Notes under the pieces: model-generated | Told to the model about the DNA's origin: nothing | Seen by the model: the letters and a program-made list of their open reading frames with translations, nothing else | Databases searched by the model: none | From: Planctomycetota bacterium | GTDB taxonomy: Bacteria > Planctomycetota > Planctomycetia > Pirellulales > Pirellulaceae | DNA: 38,414 nt | Direction of reading: 5' to 3' | Assembly: GCA_026692885.1 (NCBI GenBank) | Contig: JAPLNJ010000897.1 | Coordinates: 1 to 38,414 of the forward strand | Made by a program: the position numbers and the translations under genes | Shown here: positions 8,314-16,300 of the stretch, in pieces | Layout of the letters: every line of letters begins with the position of its first letter | Numbering within the stretch: position 1 is the stretch's first letter

Positions 8314-9595
8314 GACTAACACAACTATCTTTCCTTCGATCTTCCGCGTTCGTCAGTCGTTCGATGTGCCGCGCATCGACGATGTGCCGGGCGAAGTGGA
8401 ATCGCAACTGGCGCAACTCCATCTGGGGGACAGAATTCGCCCCGGTGCGTCCGTCGCGATCAGTGTCGGCAGTCGCGGCATCGCCAACATCCCTGTGATC
8501 ATCCGGGCGATCGCCCGGCACCTCAGGACGCTGGGGGCCCAGCCGTTCATCGTGCCCGCCATGGGCAGCCACGCCGGCGCGCAAGCGGATGGTCAGCGGG
8601 CGTTAATCGAGCGGTACGGGGTCACCGAGGAATTTTGCGGCTGTCCCATCCGGTCGAGCATGGAGACGGTGATCGTCTGTCAGGCGGCCGAGGGTTTTCC
8701 TGTGCATTTCGACCGCCACGCTTACGAAGCCGACCATGTCGTGGTCTGCGCCCGGATCAAGCCTCACACGAGTTTCGTCGGCGAGATCGAAAGCGGCTTG
8801 ATGAAGATGATGTTGATCGGCCTGGGCAAACATGCCGGCGCCCAGATCTACCACCGTGTGATCAAGGACTACAGCTTTGGTCAGATCCTGCGCAGTGTCG
8901 GCCGCGAAGTGCTCGCCCAATGCAAGATCGTCGCCGGACTGGGCATTGTCGAGAACGCCTACGACCAGACGGCCAAGATTACCGCGGTCAGGCCCGATGA
9001 ATTCGAACAGCGCGAGAGGGAGCTGCTGCGACTGGCCAGGCAATGGATGCCGAGACTGCCGTTTGCCGCGGCCGATCTGCTGCTGATTGACGAAATCGGC
9101 AAAGAAATCAGCGGCACCGGTTTGGACACGAATGTGGTCGGGCGAAAGTTTGGCATTCACGAGGCCGGGCCTGACGAGTACCCCAAGATCCGACAGATCG
9201 CCATCCGCAGCCTGAGCGAGGAAACCCATGGCAACGCGACGGGATTGGGGCTGGTCGAATTCTGCAGGACCCGCGTGTTGCGGCAGCGGAACGACGCCGT
9301 CACACGTCTGAATTCGCTGACGGGCGGACACTCCATCGCCGCCATGACGCCGCTGGACTACGAGACGGATCGGGAGATTCTTGAGACGGCGTTGTCCCAG
9401 ATCGGCTTGACCGAGTCCGCGAACGTGAAGCTGATGTGGATCCGTAATACGCTCGACCTGTCCGAAGTCGAGTGCTCGGTGGCTTATCTTGCCGAGGCCC
9501 GCCAGCGCCCGGACCTGCAGGTCATCCGCGAGCCGAGCCCTCTGCCGCTGGATGCCGTCGGCCAGCTGCCTGACTCCATGGCGGATCGCCGTTGA
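8312..9595 (+). CDS. LarA-like (DUF2088) protein, lactate racemase superfamily
   Basis: This 427-residue cytoplasmic protein resembles the LarA amino-terminal domain family. LarA itself is a nickel-pincer (NPN) lactate racemase; many homologues act on other 2-hydroxy acids or are uncharacterised. Supporting segments are the Rossmann-like PGASVAISVGSRGIAN, the PAMGSHAG stretch near residue 90, and the KPHTSFVGEIESGLMKMM segment with nearby GLGKHAGA. The protein has the length of the family, but I cannot assign the cofactor-binding lysine and histidines with certainty. No larB/C/E cofactor genes are nearby. The start codon lies at the end of the partial repeat copy, with only a weak GAGA element upstream, so translation signals may have been altered by the insertion. 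No signal peptide is seen. Confidence 0.82.
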   Translation: MTNTTIFPSIFRVRQSFDVPRIDDVPGEVESQLAQLHLGDRIRPGASVAISVGSRGIANIPVIIRAIARHLRTLGAQPFIVPAMGSHAGAQADGQRALIERYGVTEEFCGCPIRSSMETVIVCQAAEGFPVHFDRHAYEADHVVVCARIKPHTSFVGEIESGLMKMMLIGLGKHAGAQIYHRVIKDYSFGQILRSVGREVLAQCKIVAGLGIVENAYDQTAKITAVRPDEFEQRERELLRLARQWMPRLPFAAADLLLIDEIGKEISGTGLDTNVVGRKFGIHEAGPDEYPKIRQIAIRSLSEETHGNATGLGLVEFCRTRVLRQRNDAVTRLNSLTGGHSIAAMTPLDYETDREILETALSQIGLTESANVKLMWIRNTLDLSEVECSVAYLAEARQRPDLQVIREPSPLPLDAVGQLPDSMADRR

Positions 9596-9797
9596 GGCAG
9601 TAAGCTAGTAAAGACGTAGGGACTGGCGTTTTATTCTTCAGCGTCACTACAGACGGTCGCCGATGAAGATACGGAACCAAACTTGACCCGTGCGCCGTCG
9701 TTACATCTTGCCGTGGCTCGGTAAGATGACCTCGCTGTTCGTCGCCTTGACGCCTAGCGGACGTGGCGCTGGCTTCTTGCGAAAATGGTGAACAAGC

Positions 9798-10304
9798 ATG
9801 AAACGCTACAACAAAATAGTACTGTGTCTCGCCGTGATCGGTCTGGTAGTTCCCCAAGTGCCGGCGGCGGCAGCTGGACCGCGACCGTCAACGGAGGCCG
9901 GCCAAGTGGCCATCGCCGACGTGACGCTCACGACCGATGGTTTGTTGCGTGGACAACTCGTAGACCGCGCCGGCGCGGCGAAGGCGAATGTGCCCGTCAC
10001 CGTCTATGCTGCCGAGCAGGCGGTCGGCCAAAGCCGCACTGATCAACAGGGCAACTTTGCCATCCGCCTCGCAAAGGGCGGCGTGGTTCGGTTTTCCGAC
10101 GGCGAGACTTCGACGATCTTACGCGTCTGGACCAGCCAATCGGCGCCTCCCTCGGCTAAGTCCGGTGTGTTGATCGTGTCGGACAAAGATCTGGTTCGTG
10201 GGAACCTCGGCGGTGGTGGTTTGCTGCTTCCCATCGCGCTCGTCGCAGGCCTGGCGGCAGGGATCGCCGTGGTGGCCACCAACAATAATCACGATGCCAG
10301 CTAA
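9798..10304 (+). CDS. Small secreted protein with carboxypeptidase-regulatory-like fold and C-terminal hydrophobic segment (paralogue 1)
   Basis: This 168-residue protein has a signal peptide (MKRYNKIVLCLAVIGLVVPQ). A short beta-sandwich unit follows, of the carboxypeptidase regulatory-like or peptidase-associated type (LRGQLVDRAGAAKANVPVTV, then TDQQGNFAIRLAKGG). A glycine-rich linker and a hydrophobic stretch (GGLLLPIALVAGLAAGIAVV) precede the polar tail NNNHDAS. The carboxyl segment could anchor the protein in a membrane. The next gene, at 10760, has the same architecture and is a diverged paralogue. The function is unknown; exported proteins with a single CarboxypepD_reg-like unit are common in planctomycetes. 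The start at ATG 9798 is fixed by the signal peptide; no strong ribosome-binding site is visible. Confidence 0.8.
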   Translation: MKRYNKIVLCLAVIGLVVPQVPAAAAGPRPSTEAGQVAIADVTLTTDGLLRGQLVDRAGAAKANVPVTVYAAEQAVGQSRTDQQGNFAIRLAKGGVVRFSDGETSTILRVWTSQSAPPSAKSGVLIVSDKDLVRGNLGGGGLLLPIALVAGLAAGIAVVATNNNHDAS

Positions 10305-10327
10305 GGACCGGGAAACATCTGGTTCCC

Positions 10328-10360
10328 ACCCCTCGCCCAGGTACTTTCGGGGCGAGGGAA
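10328..10360. repeat. GC-rich hairpin repeat after the paralogue 1 gene
   Basis: Inverted CCCCTCGCCC and GGGGCGAGGG flank a short loop containing GGTACTTT. Related versions (GTACTGGGGCGAGG and GTACCGGGGCGCGG) occur near 18015 and 32750. It lies just after a stop codon and may act as a terminator, but there is no T-run. Confidence 0.55.
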
Positions 10361-10375
10361 ATCATTGGTGAACAG

Positions 10376-10492
10376 GGCCTTGAGGCCTGCATACGAGCGT
10401 TGCGCACCGTAACCCGAAGCGTCAGCGAGGAAGAACTGCGGTTCCTCGCTGGCGCTTCGGGTTATGTGGATCTGCTGCTAGCGTTTTGCGCA
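10376..10492 (+). repeat. REP-like palindromic element A, copy 1
   Basis: The core is an inverted repeat, TAACCCGAAGCGTCAGCGAG at 10410-10432 against 10442-10464. Flanking blocks are conserved with the copy at 17466-17574, which is inverted. Shared flanks include GCGTTGCGCA on one side and GCTGCTAGCGTTTTGCGCA on the other, so the mobile unit is about 110-117 bp rather than just the hairpin. It occupies part of the 455-bp gap between the two paralogous secreted-protein genes; I see no gene in that gap. Confidence 0.8.
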
Positions 10493-10759
10493 ATGTTCCT
10501 GTCAAGGCCAACTCGCAGTATTACGAGATGCCCCAGACTGCCCGGGTTGGTAAACTCTGCCGGTCGTGACGGATTTTCGGCTTTCTTCGCATGTTGCGAT
10601 TCAGGACTTACGCTGAATAGCCGATGAAAGGAACCAGCGTGAAATGGACAGAGCGGGGCCAACTCCAGACGGATTTTCGCGCAGGTCGCCGTGGCCTTGG
10701 AGGAGGGGGCAACCATCGCTGCTGTGGCGACCTTACCCAAGCACAAGGGGCTGTTGACC

Positions 10760-11302
10760 ATGAGAGTTCTAAGACTGTTACGTGGCTGCACCATCGCGAT
10801 CGCGTCTGTGGGTATCTTGATTCCCCATGTGGCTCTGGGTGCCGGAGCGACCGTTAGCCATGTCGCCGAGCCACGCAACGCGGCGGGCGCGATCGCCATC
10901 TACGATGTAGCTCTGCGTCCCGGTGGCGTCCTGCAGGGGCAAGTGGTCGATCCGCAAGGTCGGCCGGCCGCGGCAACTCGCGTCGTGCTCGCACAGGAAG
11001 GGAAGCCGACGGATGCTACCCAGACGGACGTCCAGGGCCGCTTTACGTTTACCGGCCTGAAGGGCGGCCTGTATCAGCTAGCAACGGCACAGGGCGGCGG
11101 TATGTATCGCTTGTGGACTCCTGGTGCAGCACCGCCGGCAGCTCATACAGATGCCCTCGTTGTCAGCGGCGATGCGGTCGTTCGCGGCGGGATGGGAAAT
11201 GGTGGCATAGTCAGTTTCCTCGCGAATCCGTGGGTCCTGGGCGCTATAGTCGCGGCGGCGATTGCCGTCCCCTTGGCTTTGGACCGCCAGAACGCCAGTT
11301 AG
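10760..11302 (+). CDS. Small secreted protein with carboxypeptidase-regulatory-like fold and C-terminal hydrophobic segment (paralogue 2)
   Basis: This 180-residue paralogue of the preceding gene has a signal peptide (MRVLRLLRGCTIAIASVGIL), a regulatory-like beta unit (LQGQVVDPQGRPAAATRVVL, then TDVQGRFTFTGLKGG), the motif YRLWTPGAAPP, and a hydrophobic end (NPWVLGAIVAAAIAVPLAL) with polar tail DRQNAS. I chose ATG 10760 because the signal peptide starts there; the frame extends upstream to 10691 without coding character. The pair shares the order signal, beta unit, VVRG/LVRG glycine-rich turn, hydrophobic tail, which suggests an old tandem duplication. The tail may span a membrane or act as a sorting element. 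Function unknown. Confidence 0.8.
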   Translation: MRVLRLLRGCTIAIASVGILIPHVALGAGATVSHVAEPRNAAGAIAIYDVALRPGGVLQGQVVDPQGRPAAATRVVLAQEGKPTDATQTDVQGRFTFTGLKGGLYQLATAQGGGMYRLWTPGAAPPAAHTDALVVSGDAVVRGGMGNGGIVSFLANPWVLGAIVAAAIAVPLALDRQNAS

Positions 11303-11526
11303 GACCCGTCCAGGAACAATTCCGCGGCGCACGCGAGCCGCGTGCGCTACGAAATGGCTTTGCCCCCGATCGTGTGACGATCAGACGCCACGCGTTTTCT
11401 TCTGAGACCGTCCGTCTTTTCCCGCCCCACCGATTGCGTCTGACTTTTACAGGGCTGGCCCCGCCCACCCCACCACCCTACGGACGCGACATGCCATTCC
11501 GGAGCCGCCCGCATACCCGTGAAACC

Positions 11527-12420
11527 ATGCGACTGCTGTGGCTGCCGTGCTTGCTGCTGCTGGTCGGCTGCCACGGGATGGGGCGGGGGCATGGGAACCA
11601 AGCCGAGTTGTGGCCCCGGGCGGTAAGCCACGCTGCCGGCTCGCGACGAGAAGTTCCCTGGAACTCGTGGGCAGCCGGCCATCTCCAAAGTGGCGACATC
11701 GTGTTCGTGTTGGGCGAAAGCCGGATCCTTCTCGGCTTGGTCAACTTTTCCAAGCTGTCCACCGAAATCGCAGACAGCCGGTTTTCGCACGTGGGCCTAG
11801 TTGCTCGGGAAGGCGACCAAGTAGTGGTCTACGACATCGTCGCTGAGGGCGCGCGAAGGATGCCGTTCGGCGCCTTCGTGAACGACGGTCGGGTGTGGTC
11901 CGTGGCCGTGAAACGCCTGCGACCGGAGTATCAATATTGCGTTCCGGCGGCGATCGCTTATTGCCAGAAAGTTGTTGCGAGCAAGACCAGGTTCGACTCG
12001 GACTTCCGGCTGGACAATGACCGACTGTACTGCTCGGAGATGCTGGAACTGGCCTTCGAAAGCGGAGGACTGTCGCTCGCCGATCCCGTGCCGATGAATG
12101 AACTGCCGCGATTCGACAAGCTGCGCGAACCCACCAAGCGTCTGATCCAGGTGGCCACGCGAATCGACTTCAATCAGCCCATGTACATGCCCGGCAACGA
12201 CCAGTTCGGGATCTGGTCCTGTCCGCACTTGGAGCTAGTCTTGGTGTCAGTCGACCCAGCGTTGCCGCCGCCCCAGGATGCGTCCCTCACGGAGTCAGAC
12301 TTCGCAGGAAGTTACGAATTGGCTGTCCCGGCAGATACAGCGTCGGCTGACCAAACACTCCGCGGCCCAATTGGTACTCGGCAGGCGGCAATGCCGCAGG
12401 CGTCACGGGCCGATAGGTGA
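11527..12420 (+). CDS. YiiX/YebB-like NlpC/P60-superfamily lipoprotein
   Basis: This 297-residue protein starts with a lipoprotein signal peptide (MRLLWLPCLLLLVGC, lipobox LVGC with C15 as the lipidated residue). The rest resembles YiiX-type permuted papain-like hydrolases of the NlpC/P60 superfamily. The segment GDIVFVLGES opens the domain, the histidine of FSHVGLV is a likely catalytic residue, and the cysteine of LYCSEMLELAF is the likely nucleophile in the permuted order. Family members act on peptidoglycan, amide or lipid-linked bonds; the substrate here is unknown. The open frame extends back to 11113, but that region overlaps the previous gene, so ATG 11527 is preferred. Its 3' end overlaps the convergent gene at 12287-12955 by 134 bp. 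The last 45 or so residues look low-complexity, so the ancestral stop may have been earlier. Confidence 0.82.
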   Translation: MRLLWLPCLLLLVGCHGMGRGHGNQAELWPRAVSHAAGSRREVPWNSWAAGHLQSGDIVFVLGESRILLGLVNFSKLSTEIADSRFSHVGLVAREGDQVVVYDIVAEGARRMPFGAFVNDGRVWSVAVKRLRPEYQYCVPAAIAYCQKVVASKTRFDSDFRLDNDRLYCSEMLELAFESGGLSLADPVPMNELPRFDKLREPTKRLIQVATRIDFNQPMYMPGNDQFGIWSCPHLELVLVSVDPALPPPQDASLTESDFAGSYELAVPADTASADQTLRGPIGTRQAAMPQASRADR

Positions 12421-12955
12421 CGACCGGCGGTGGATAGATCGCCGGCCCGGCCCAAGGTGCTAGCGTCGCGGTCGGCGGAAACGTATAGCCAAATGGCGAG
12501 CGGGGTCCGTCAGCCCCCCCATACACGTTGGCAGGCGGAGGCGGAACCACAAAGCTCGCCATCGCTCCGTTCGACGTGTGGGCTTCCGCCGGTGGCGGAG
12601 GCAGCCGCAGTGGGCCTGGCACGGGCACCCTGGTCCCCGCCGCCCCAAAGCGGTTCTGCATGGGAGCCGCAATCGACCCGCCGTCACTGAGAAGCGAGGG
12701 CGCGACATCCGCAGCGCCCTCTCCGGCTTTCCGTGTCGAAACGACAGGCGCTGCGTCGCGGTGCACCGCGTGCCAACCCGTCTCCGCCGAAGCGTTCTGC
12801 GTCATCGGGTCCGGCGTCGAAGCGGCGTATGGACTGACGGTGAAGACCTGCGGGGCCGACACCACAACCGCGCGGTCGGCGTAGCCATCTCCGTCCGCCC
12901 CCTGAGCACCGCAAACCATCCAACACGCCACCAGCAGCGCCACGACGTTTCGCAT
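12287..12955 (-). CDS. Secreted proline-rich planctomycete protein with C-terminal PGQP..LTP motif
   Basis: This 222-residue protein starts at ATG 12955 with a signal peptide (MRNVVALLVACWMVCGAQGA) and has an AGGAAAGG element upstream. The body is proline- and alanine-rich (PPPPANVYGG, YPPPVVTYRPVTP) and of low complexity. The carboxyl end, YLPGQPIRNFLRSLTP, resembles a short tail I recall from many small secreted planctomycete proteins; that recognition is from memory and needs a search. The frame continues open upstream to 13252 through repeat sequence, which I judge non-coding. It converges on the YiiX-like gene and overlaps its last 134 bp on the opposite strand. Function unknown. Confidence 0.7.
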   Translation of the reverse strand: MRNVVALLVACWMVCGAQGADGDGYADRAVVVSAPQVFTVSPYAASTPDPMTQNASAETGWHAVHRDAAPVVSTRKAGEGAADVAPSLLSDGGSIAAPMQNRFGAAGTRVPVPGPLRLPPPPAEAHTSNGAMASFVVPPPPANVYGGADGPRSPFGYTFPPTATLAPWAGPAIYPPPVVTYRPVTPAALPPAEYQLGRGVFGQPTLYLPGQPIRNFLRSLTP

Positions 12956-13194
12956 CCCTTGATCCTTTCCTGCGGAAAACCCGATGCCTGGTCCACGAGT
13001 GAATCTTGTCTCCGCCGCGCCAAGAGGCAAGGCGGCGCCGCTGGCTTTTTCGCAACCGCTGTTCAGCCGCGCGCAGCATCTGAGCGCAAGCTGTTGCGAG
13101 CGTGATCGTTCGCGAATCGCCGTCAGAGCTAGCGGGCGGGCGGACGCCGAGCCAATGGCTGCTGGACAGCTGGACAAAACTCCAGACGCCCATT

Positions 13195-13274
13195 CGTAGC
13201 ATGACTCTCCAGAGCCGTGCAGGTCACCGCGAAATCCCGTGAAGATCTGCACGGCTCTGGAGAGCCATGCTACG
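13195..13274. repeat. Inverted repeat, 28-bp arms
   Basis: Arms 13195-13222 and 13247-13274 are complementary with one mismatch and share the core CTCTCCAGAGCCGTGCAG. A half-copy (GGCTCTGGAGAGCCATGCTACGGG) is found near 38180-38202. It lies in the divergent 524-bp region between the minus-strand gene starting at 12955 and the PmoA-like gene at 13480. Apart from this repeat I see no gene there. Confidence 0.8.
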
Positions 13275-13479
13275 GGAAATCGAAAACTTCACTGTCCCGC
13301 GGTGTGGCTGGAGACGCTTGCCTGATCCCCCATTCGGTAGCCGGTGATTCCAAGACGGCTCCGCAAGTGACATATTTATGGGGAGCAACGTCTGGTTTCC
13401 GCCACCGCGAACCTCCCGGTGCCCGAAGAAGACTTCCGCCGACGTGTCCACTGCCACTTTGCGATCCAGGAGATCGACC

Positions 13480-14481
13480 ATGACTCAACGCTTGTGTCGG
13501 TTCTTGTTCAGCGTGTTGGTCCTGACCATCCTCGTAGTCCAACTGGTGCCCGTGGTCTCGGCGCAGACGCCTGTCGGCGCCGCCCATGGCACGCTCACGG
13601 TTCGTCAGCTCGGTGATCCGGGGCCGCTGGAGATTATGGACGGAGACAGACCGGTGCTGCGTTACAACTACCAGGTTGTGCAGGAACCGTCGGAGGTCAA
13701 AGACCGCATCAGCGAAGGCAATCGCAAGTATGCCGTTGGGCGGAGCGACTATATCCATCCGCTGTACGGCCTCAACGGCGAGGTCCTCACCGACGACTGG
13801 CTCCTGGACCATCCGCACCACCGCGGAATCTATTGGGCTTGGCCCGAAGTGGATTGGCAAGGCCAGCGGGGTGACCTGCATGCGCTGCAACTGGTCTTGG
13901 CTCGGCCCACGGGTAAGGTCCGGATCGAGCAGGGGGCTGACTTTGCACAGATTGAGGCCGAGAATGAGTGGCGCTGGCAGAATCGCACGCCGATCGTTCG
14001 GGAGCAAACGATCCTCCGGGCCCATCGTCAGGTCGGCCATGGTCGAGCGATCGATCTGCACTTCCGATTTACCGCCCTGGACGCTGACGTGCAGGTGGCC
14101 CGCCGCGGGCAGACCCTCTATGGCGGACTGAACGTGCGTTTGTCGGCGGCGCAAGACCAGCAGATCGCGACCTTCACCGATCCGCCGACCGCCCTGCCGC
14201 GGCGGACCTGGGCACATCGCAGCGGTATCCCGCGAGGCAGTTCAGCAATCGTCGGCCTGACCATCCTGCAAAGCCCGCTGAACCCCGACTATCCTGGAGA
14301 TTGGGTGCAGTATCCCAATCTCTCCTGGGTGCAACCGACCTTCCCCGCCTCTGGTACGCGCTACACGATCACCAAGGACCGGCCGCTGGATTTGTGGTAT
14401 CGCTTGTGGATCCATGCCGGCCAGCTGAAGCCGGAGACACTGCAGGACTTGTGGCAGGCGTACCAGACGGAGAGGCTATGA
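13480..14481 (+). CDS. Secreted PmoA-family (PF14100, DUF6807-like) protein
   Basis: This 333-residue protein begins with a signal peptide (MTQRLCRFLFSVLVLTILVV) at ATG 13480, preceded by AGGAG. The mature part matches the family named after PmoA, common in planctomycete and Bacteroidetes carbohydrate loci. It carries PVLRYNY near residue 60, the Y.HPLYGLNGEVLTDD region, and the histidine motif HPHHRGIYWAW at residues 111-121. Despite the name, these proteins are not shown to be methane oxygenase subunits; a beta-sandwich role in sugar processing is more likely, and this is inference. It is the first gene of a probable locus with the isomerase-like gene at 14801, separated by a nested palindrome. 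An upstream extension of the frame to 13378 is repeat-derived and not chosen. Confidence 0.85.
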   Translation: MTQRLCRFLFSVLVLTILVVQLVPVVSAQTPVGAAHGTLTVRQLGDPGPLEIMDGDRPVLRYNYQVVQEPSEVKDRISEGNRKYAVGRSDYIHPLYGLNGEVLTDDWLLDHPHHRGIYWAWPEVDWQGQRGDLHALQLVLARPTGKVRIEQGADFAQIEAENEWRWQNRTPIVREQTILRAHRQVGHGRAIDLHFRFTALDADVQVARRGQTLYGGLNVRLSAAQDQQIATFTDPPTALPRRTWAHRSGIPRGSSAIVGLTILQSPLNPDYPGDWVQYPNLSWVQPTFPASGTRYTITKDRPLDLWYRLWIHAGQLKPETLQDLWQAYQTERL

Positions 14482-14488
14482 AGAAATC

Positions 14489-14660
14489 GTAGGGTGGGCT
14501 GTGCCCACCACAAGGCGAGCGGCAGGAAATAACTTACCCGTAGGTCGGCCTTTGCAGGCTGATCGGGACGGTCTTGGAAGACCATCCTACATTAAGTTGG
14601 GTAAGTTATTTCCTGCCGCTCGCCCAACTCCTTTTGCCCGGTGGGCACAGCCCACCCTAC
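14489..14660. repeat. Nested composite palindrome
   Basis: Three nested layers are visible. The outer arms 14489-14509 and 14640-14660 (GTAGGGTGGGCTGTGCCCAC) are perfect over 21 bp. The middle arms 14514-14539 and 14599-14624 are perfect over 26 bp, with core GCAGGAAATAACTTACCC. An inner, imperfect palindrome lies between 14540 and 14590. Each layer looks like a separate repeat type inserted into another. It lies between the stop of the PmoA-like gene and the leader of the isomerase-like gene. Confidence 0.85.
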
Positions 14661-14704
14661 CCCTTGTAGAAGCATCGCTGTCCGATGTGCTTTTTTCTCA
14701 GACT

Positions 14705-14765
14705 CGGAGTGAGGTCACTCCGGCCGTTCACACTTAGTCTCTCGGAATGTTTCCGAGAGGTGTGA
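14705..14765 (+). promoter_or_regulatory. Two consecutive hairpins in the leader of the isomerase-like gene
   Basis: A first perfect hairpin has arms CGGAGTGA (14705-14712) and TCACTCCG (14715-14722). A second has TCACAC (14728-14733) plus CTCTCGGA (14739-14746) pairing with TCCGAGAG (14752-14759) plus GTGTGA (14760-14765), leaving a five-base bulge. They end 35 bases before the start codon at 14801. They could be a protein-binding operator, a structured mRNA leader, or another repeat. There is no U-tract, so a classic terminator is unlikely. Confidence 0.45.
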
Positions 14766-14800
14766 GCGGTGGAATTCCAGCCCGATTTAGGAGACGTACC

Positions 14801-16300
14801 ATGACCGCCCAACACGACTGTCACCGCTGTTGCCTGAGTCGCCGTCAGTGTCTTAAGTTCCTCTCCCTGTCGGCCGTGGGTGCGGGCCTGTTGCCTTCCA
14901 CGCTGGTGACTTTGGCTCAAGACACGGCGAAGCCGGCCCCGGCCGACTACGTGGATCCGGCCCAGCTCCGGCCGCGGCCCGAGGTGCGTGTCTCCGCGAC
15001 GTTCCTGGAAATGCCGCGACCGTACTGGCTCGGCTGGCCGGGCACGACCTACAACCTGGAGCAGCATCAGCAGGCATACCGCGCGCAGCTGGACCAGTCG
15101 GTGTCGCGGCTCGGCGTCAAGCTGGGCCTGGAGCCGCAGCCGATCAGCACCGAGGCGGACCTGACCACCTGGATCAACAAGGTCAAGACCGAGCAGCCGC
15201 ACGGTCTGTTGGTGATGCTGCAACACATGGGCTGCTGGCCCTGGGTGCAGCGGGTGGCCAAGGAAAGCGGCATTCCCTTGATCGTGTTCGCGCCGGTCGG
15301 CACAGCGTTCACCGGCCACGTGGGGGCGGCCGCGCGGCTGCCGGGCGTGCACGTCGTCTCGTCGCTGGAGTGGTCGGCGGTCGAGGGCGGCCTGCGAATG
15401 ATCCGGGCGAAGCGGATGTTCGAGGAAACTCGCGTGCTCTGGATCCATGCGGACAAGACCAATGAGACCGTGATCGAACGCCTGGGCGTGAAAGTCCGAG
15501 CCATTCCGCGCGACACGTTCAACCAGGAATTCGACAAGCAGCTGGCCACGGAAGAAGTCAAGGACGTCGCCAACGACTTGGCGAAGAAGGCCCAGAAGAT
15601 CGTCGAACCTACGCCCGACGACGTGCTCAACTGCAGCCGGGCGTACGTCACCGCCAAGCGGCTGCTGGCGCGCGAGAAAGCCCAGGCCCTCTCGATGGAC
15701 TGCCTGGGTATGGTCGGGGCGCGACTCGTGCCGACGCCGCCCTGCGGTGCCTGGACCTTATTGCAGGACCAAGGCATCACGGCCGGCTGCGAGGCCGATT
15801 TGTTCGGCGCCGTCTCGCTGATGCTCAGCAGCTACCTGCTTGACCGGCCGGGGTTCATCAACGACCCGGTCCCCGAGACGGCCAAGAACCTGTTGATTGC
15901 CGCCCACTGTACCAGCGGCACGCGGCTGGCCGGCTTCGACAAGCCGCCGGTGCCGTACATCTTGCGGAACCATTCCGAGTCGGGACTGGGCGTCTCCACG
16001 CAAATCCTGTGGCCCGCGAACGAACCGGTAACCCTGGTGCGATTCACGAATGCCAACCAGCTGATCATCGACACGGGCAAGCTGGTTTCGAATGTCGATA
16101 CGCCGCCAGCCGGCGGTTGCCGGACCTCCGTCGAAATCGCCATGGACGACATTGAGGACTGCCGCGATGTGCAAGGCTTCCATCAAGTCGTCGTGCTCGG
16201 CGATCAGCGCCGGCCGTTGGAGGCTTTCTGCCAGTTGTACGGCATCAAGCATGTGCATTCACCGCGGCGTTCGACGTTTGATGACGGAGGTGCGACATGA
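14801..16300 (+). CDS. Tat-exported sugar-isomerase-like protein (FucI/AraA fold)
   Basis: This 499-residue protein has a twin-arginine type signal (SRRQCLK at residues 13-19, then a hydrophobic stretch LSLSAVGAGLLPSTLV). The remainder resembles L-fucose/L-arabinose isomerase-fold proteins. An amino-terminal Rossmann-like part contains LLVMLQHMGCWPWVQ. A middle region includes MDCLGMVGARLVPTPPCGAWTL. The carboxyl region, ITAGCEADLFGAVSLML followed by AAHCTSG, is typical of the FucI/AraA C-terminal half. Enzymes of this fold interconvert aldoses and ketoses with a metal ion, normally in the cytoplasm. Export of such a protein is unusual, and the substrate cannot be assigned. The start at ATG 14801 has AGGAG upstream. 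Its stop overlaps the next start by ATGA, so the two are translationally coupled. Confidence 0.82.
   Translation: MTAQHDCHRCCLSRRQCLKFLSLSAVGAGLLPSTLVTLAQDTAKPAPADYVDPAQLRPRPEVRVSATFLEMPRPYWLGWPGTTYNLEQHQQAYRAQLDQSVSRLGVKLGLEPQPISTEADLTTWINKVKTEQPHGLLVMLQHMGCWPWVQRVAKESGIPLIVFAPVGTAFTGHVGAAARLPGVHVVSSLEWSAVEGGLRMIRAKRMFEETRVLWIHADKTNETVIERLGVKVRAIPRDTFNQEFDKQLATEEVKDVANDLAKKAQKIVEPTPDDVLNCSRAYVTAKRLLAREKAQALSMDCLGMVGARLVPTPPCGAWTLLQDQGITAGCEADLFGAVSLMLSSYLLDRPGFINDPVPETAKNLLIAAHCTSGTRLAGFDKPPVPYILRNHSESGLGVSTQILWPANEPVTLVRFTNANQLIIDTGKLVSNVDTPPAGGCRTSVEIAMDDIEDCRDVQGFHQVVVLGDQRRPLEAFCQLYGIKHVHSPRRSTFDDGGAT

Noticed and set aside
10400..10627. Short frame beginning with a TRSVSEEE-type peptide
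   Set aside because: The peptide is a translation of repeat element A; the same peptide arises at the second copy, so it is not a gene.
14657..15448. 263-codon minus-strand frame under the isomerase-like gene
   Set aside because: It is antisense to a gene with clear fold motifs and has no signal, motif or ribosome-binding site.
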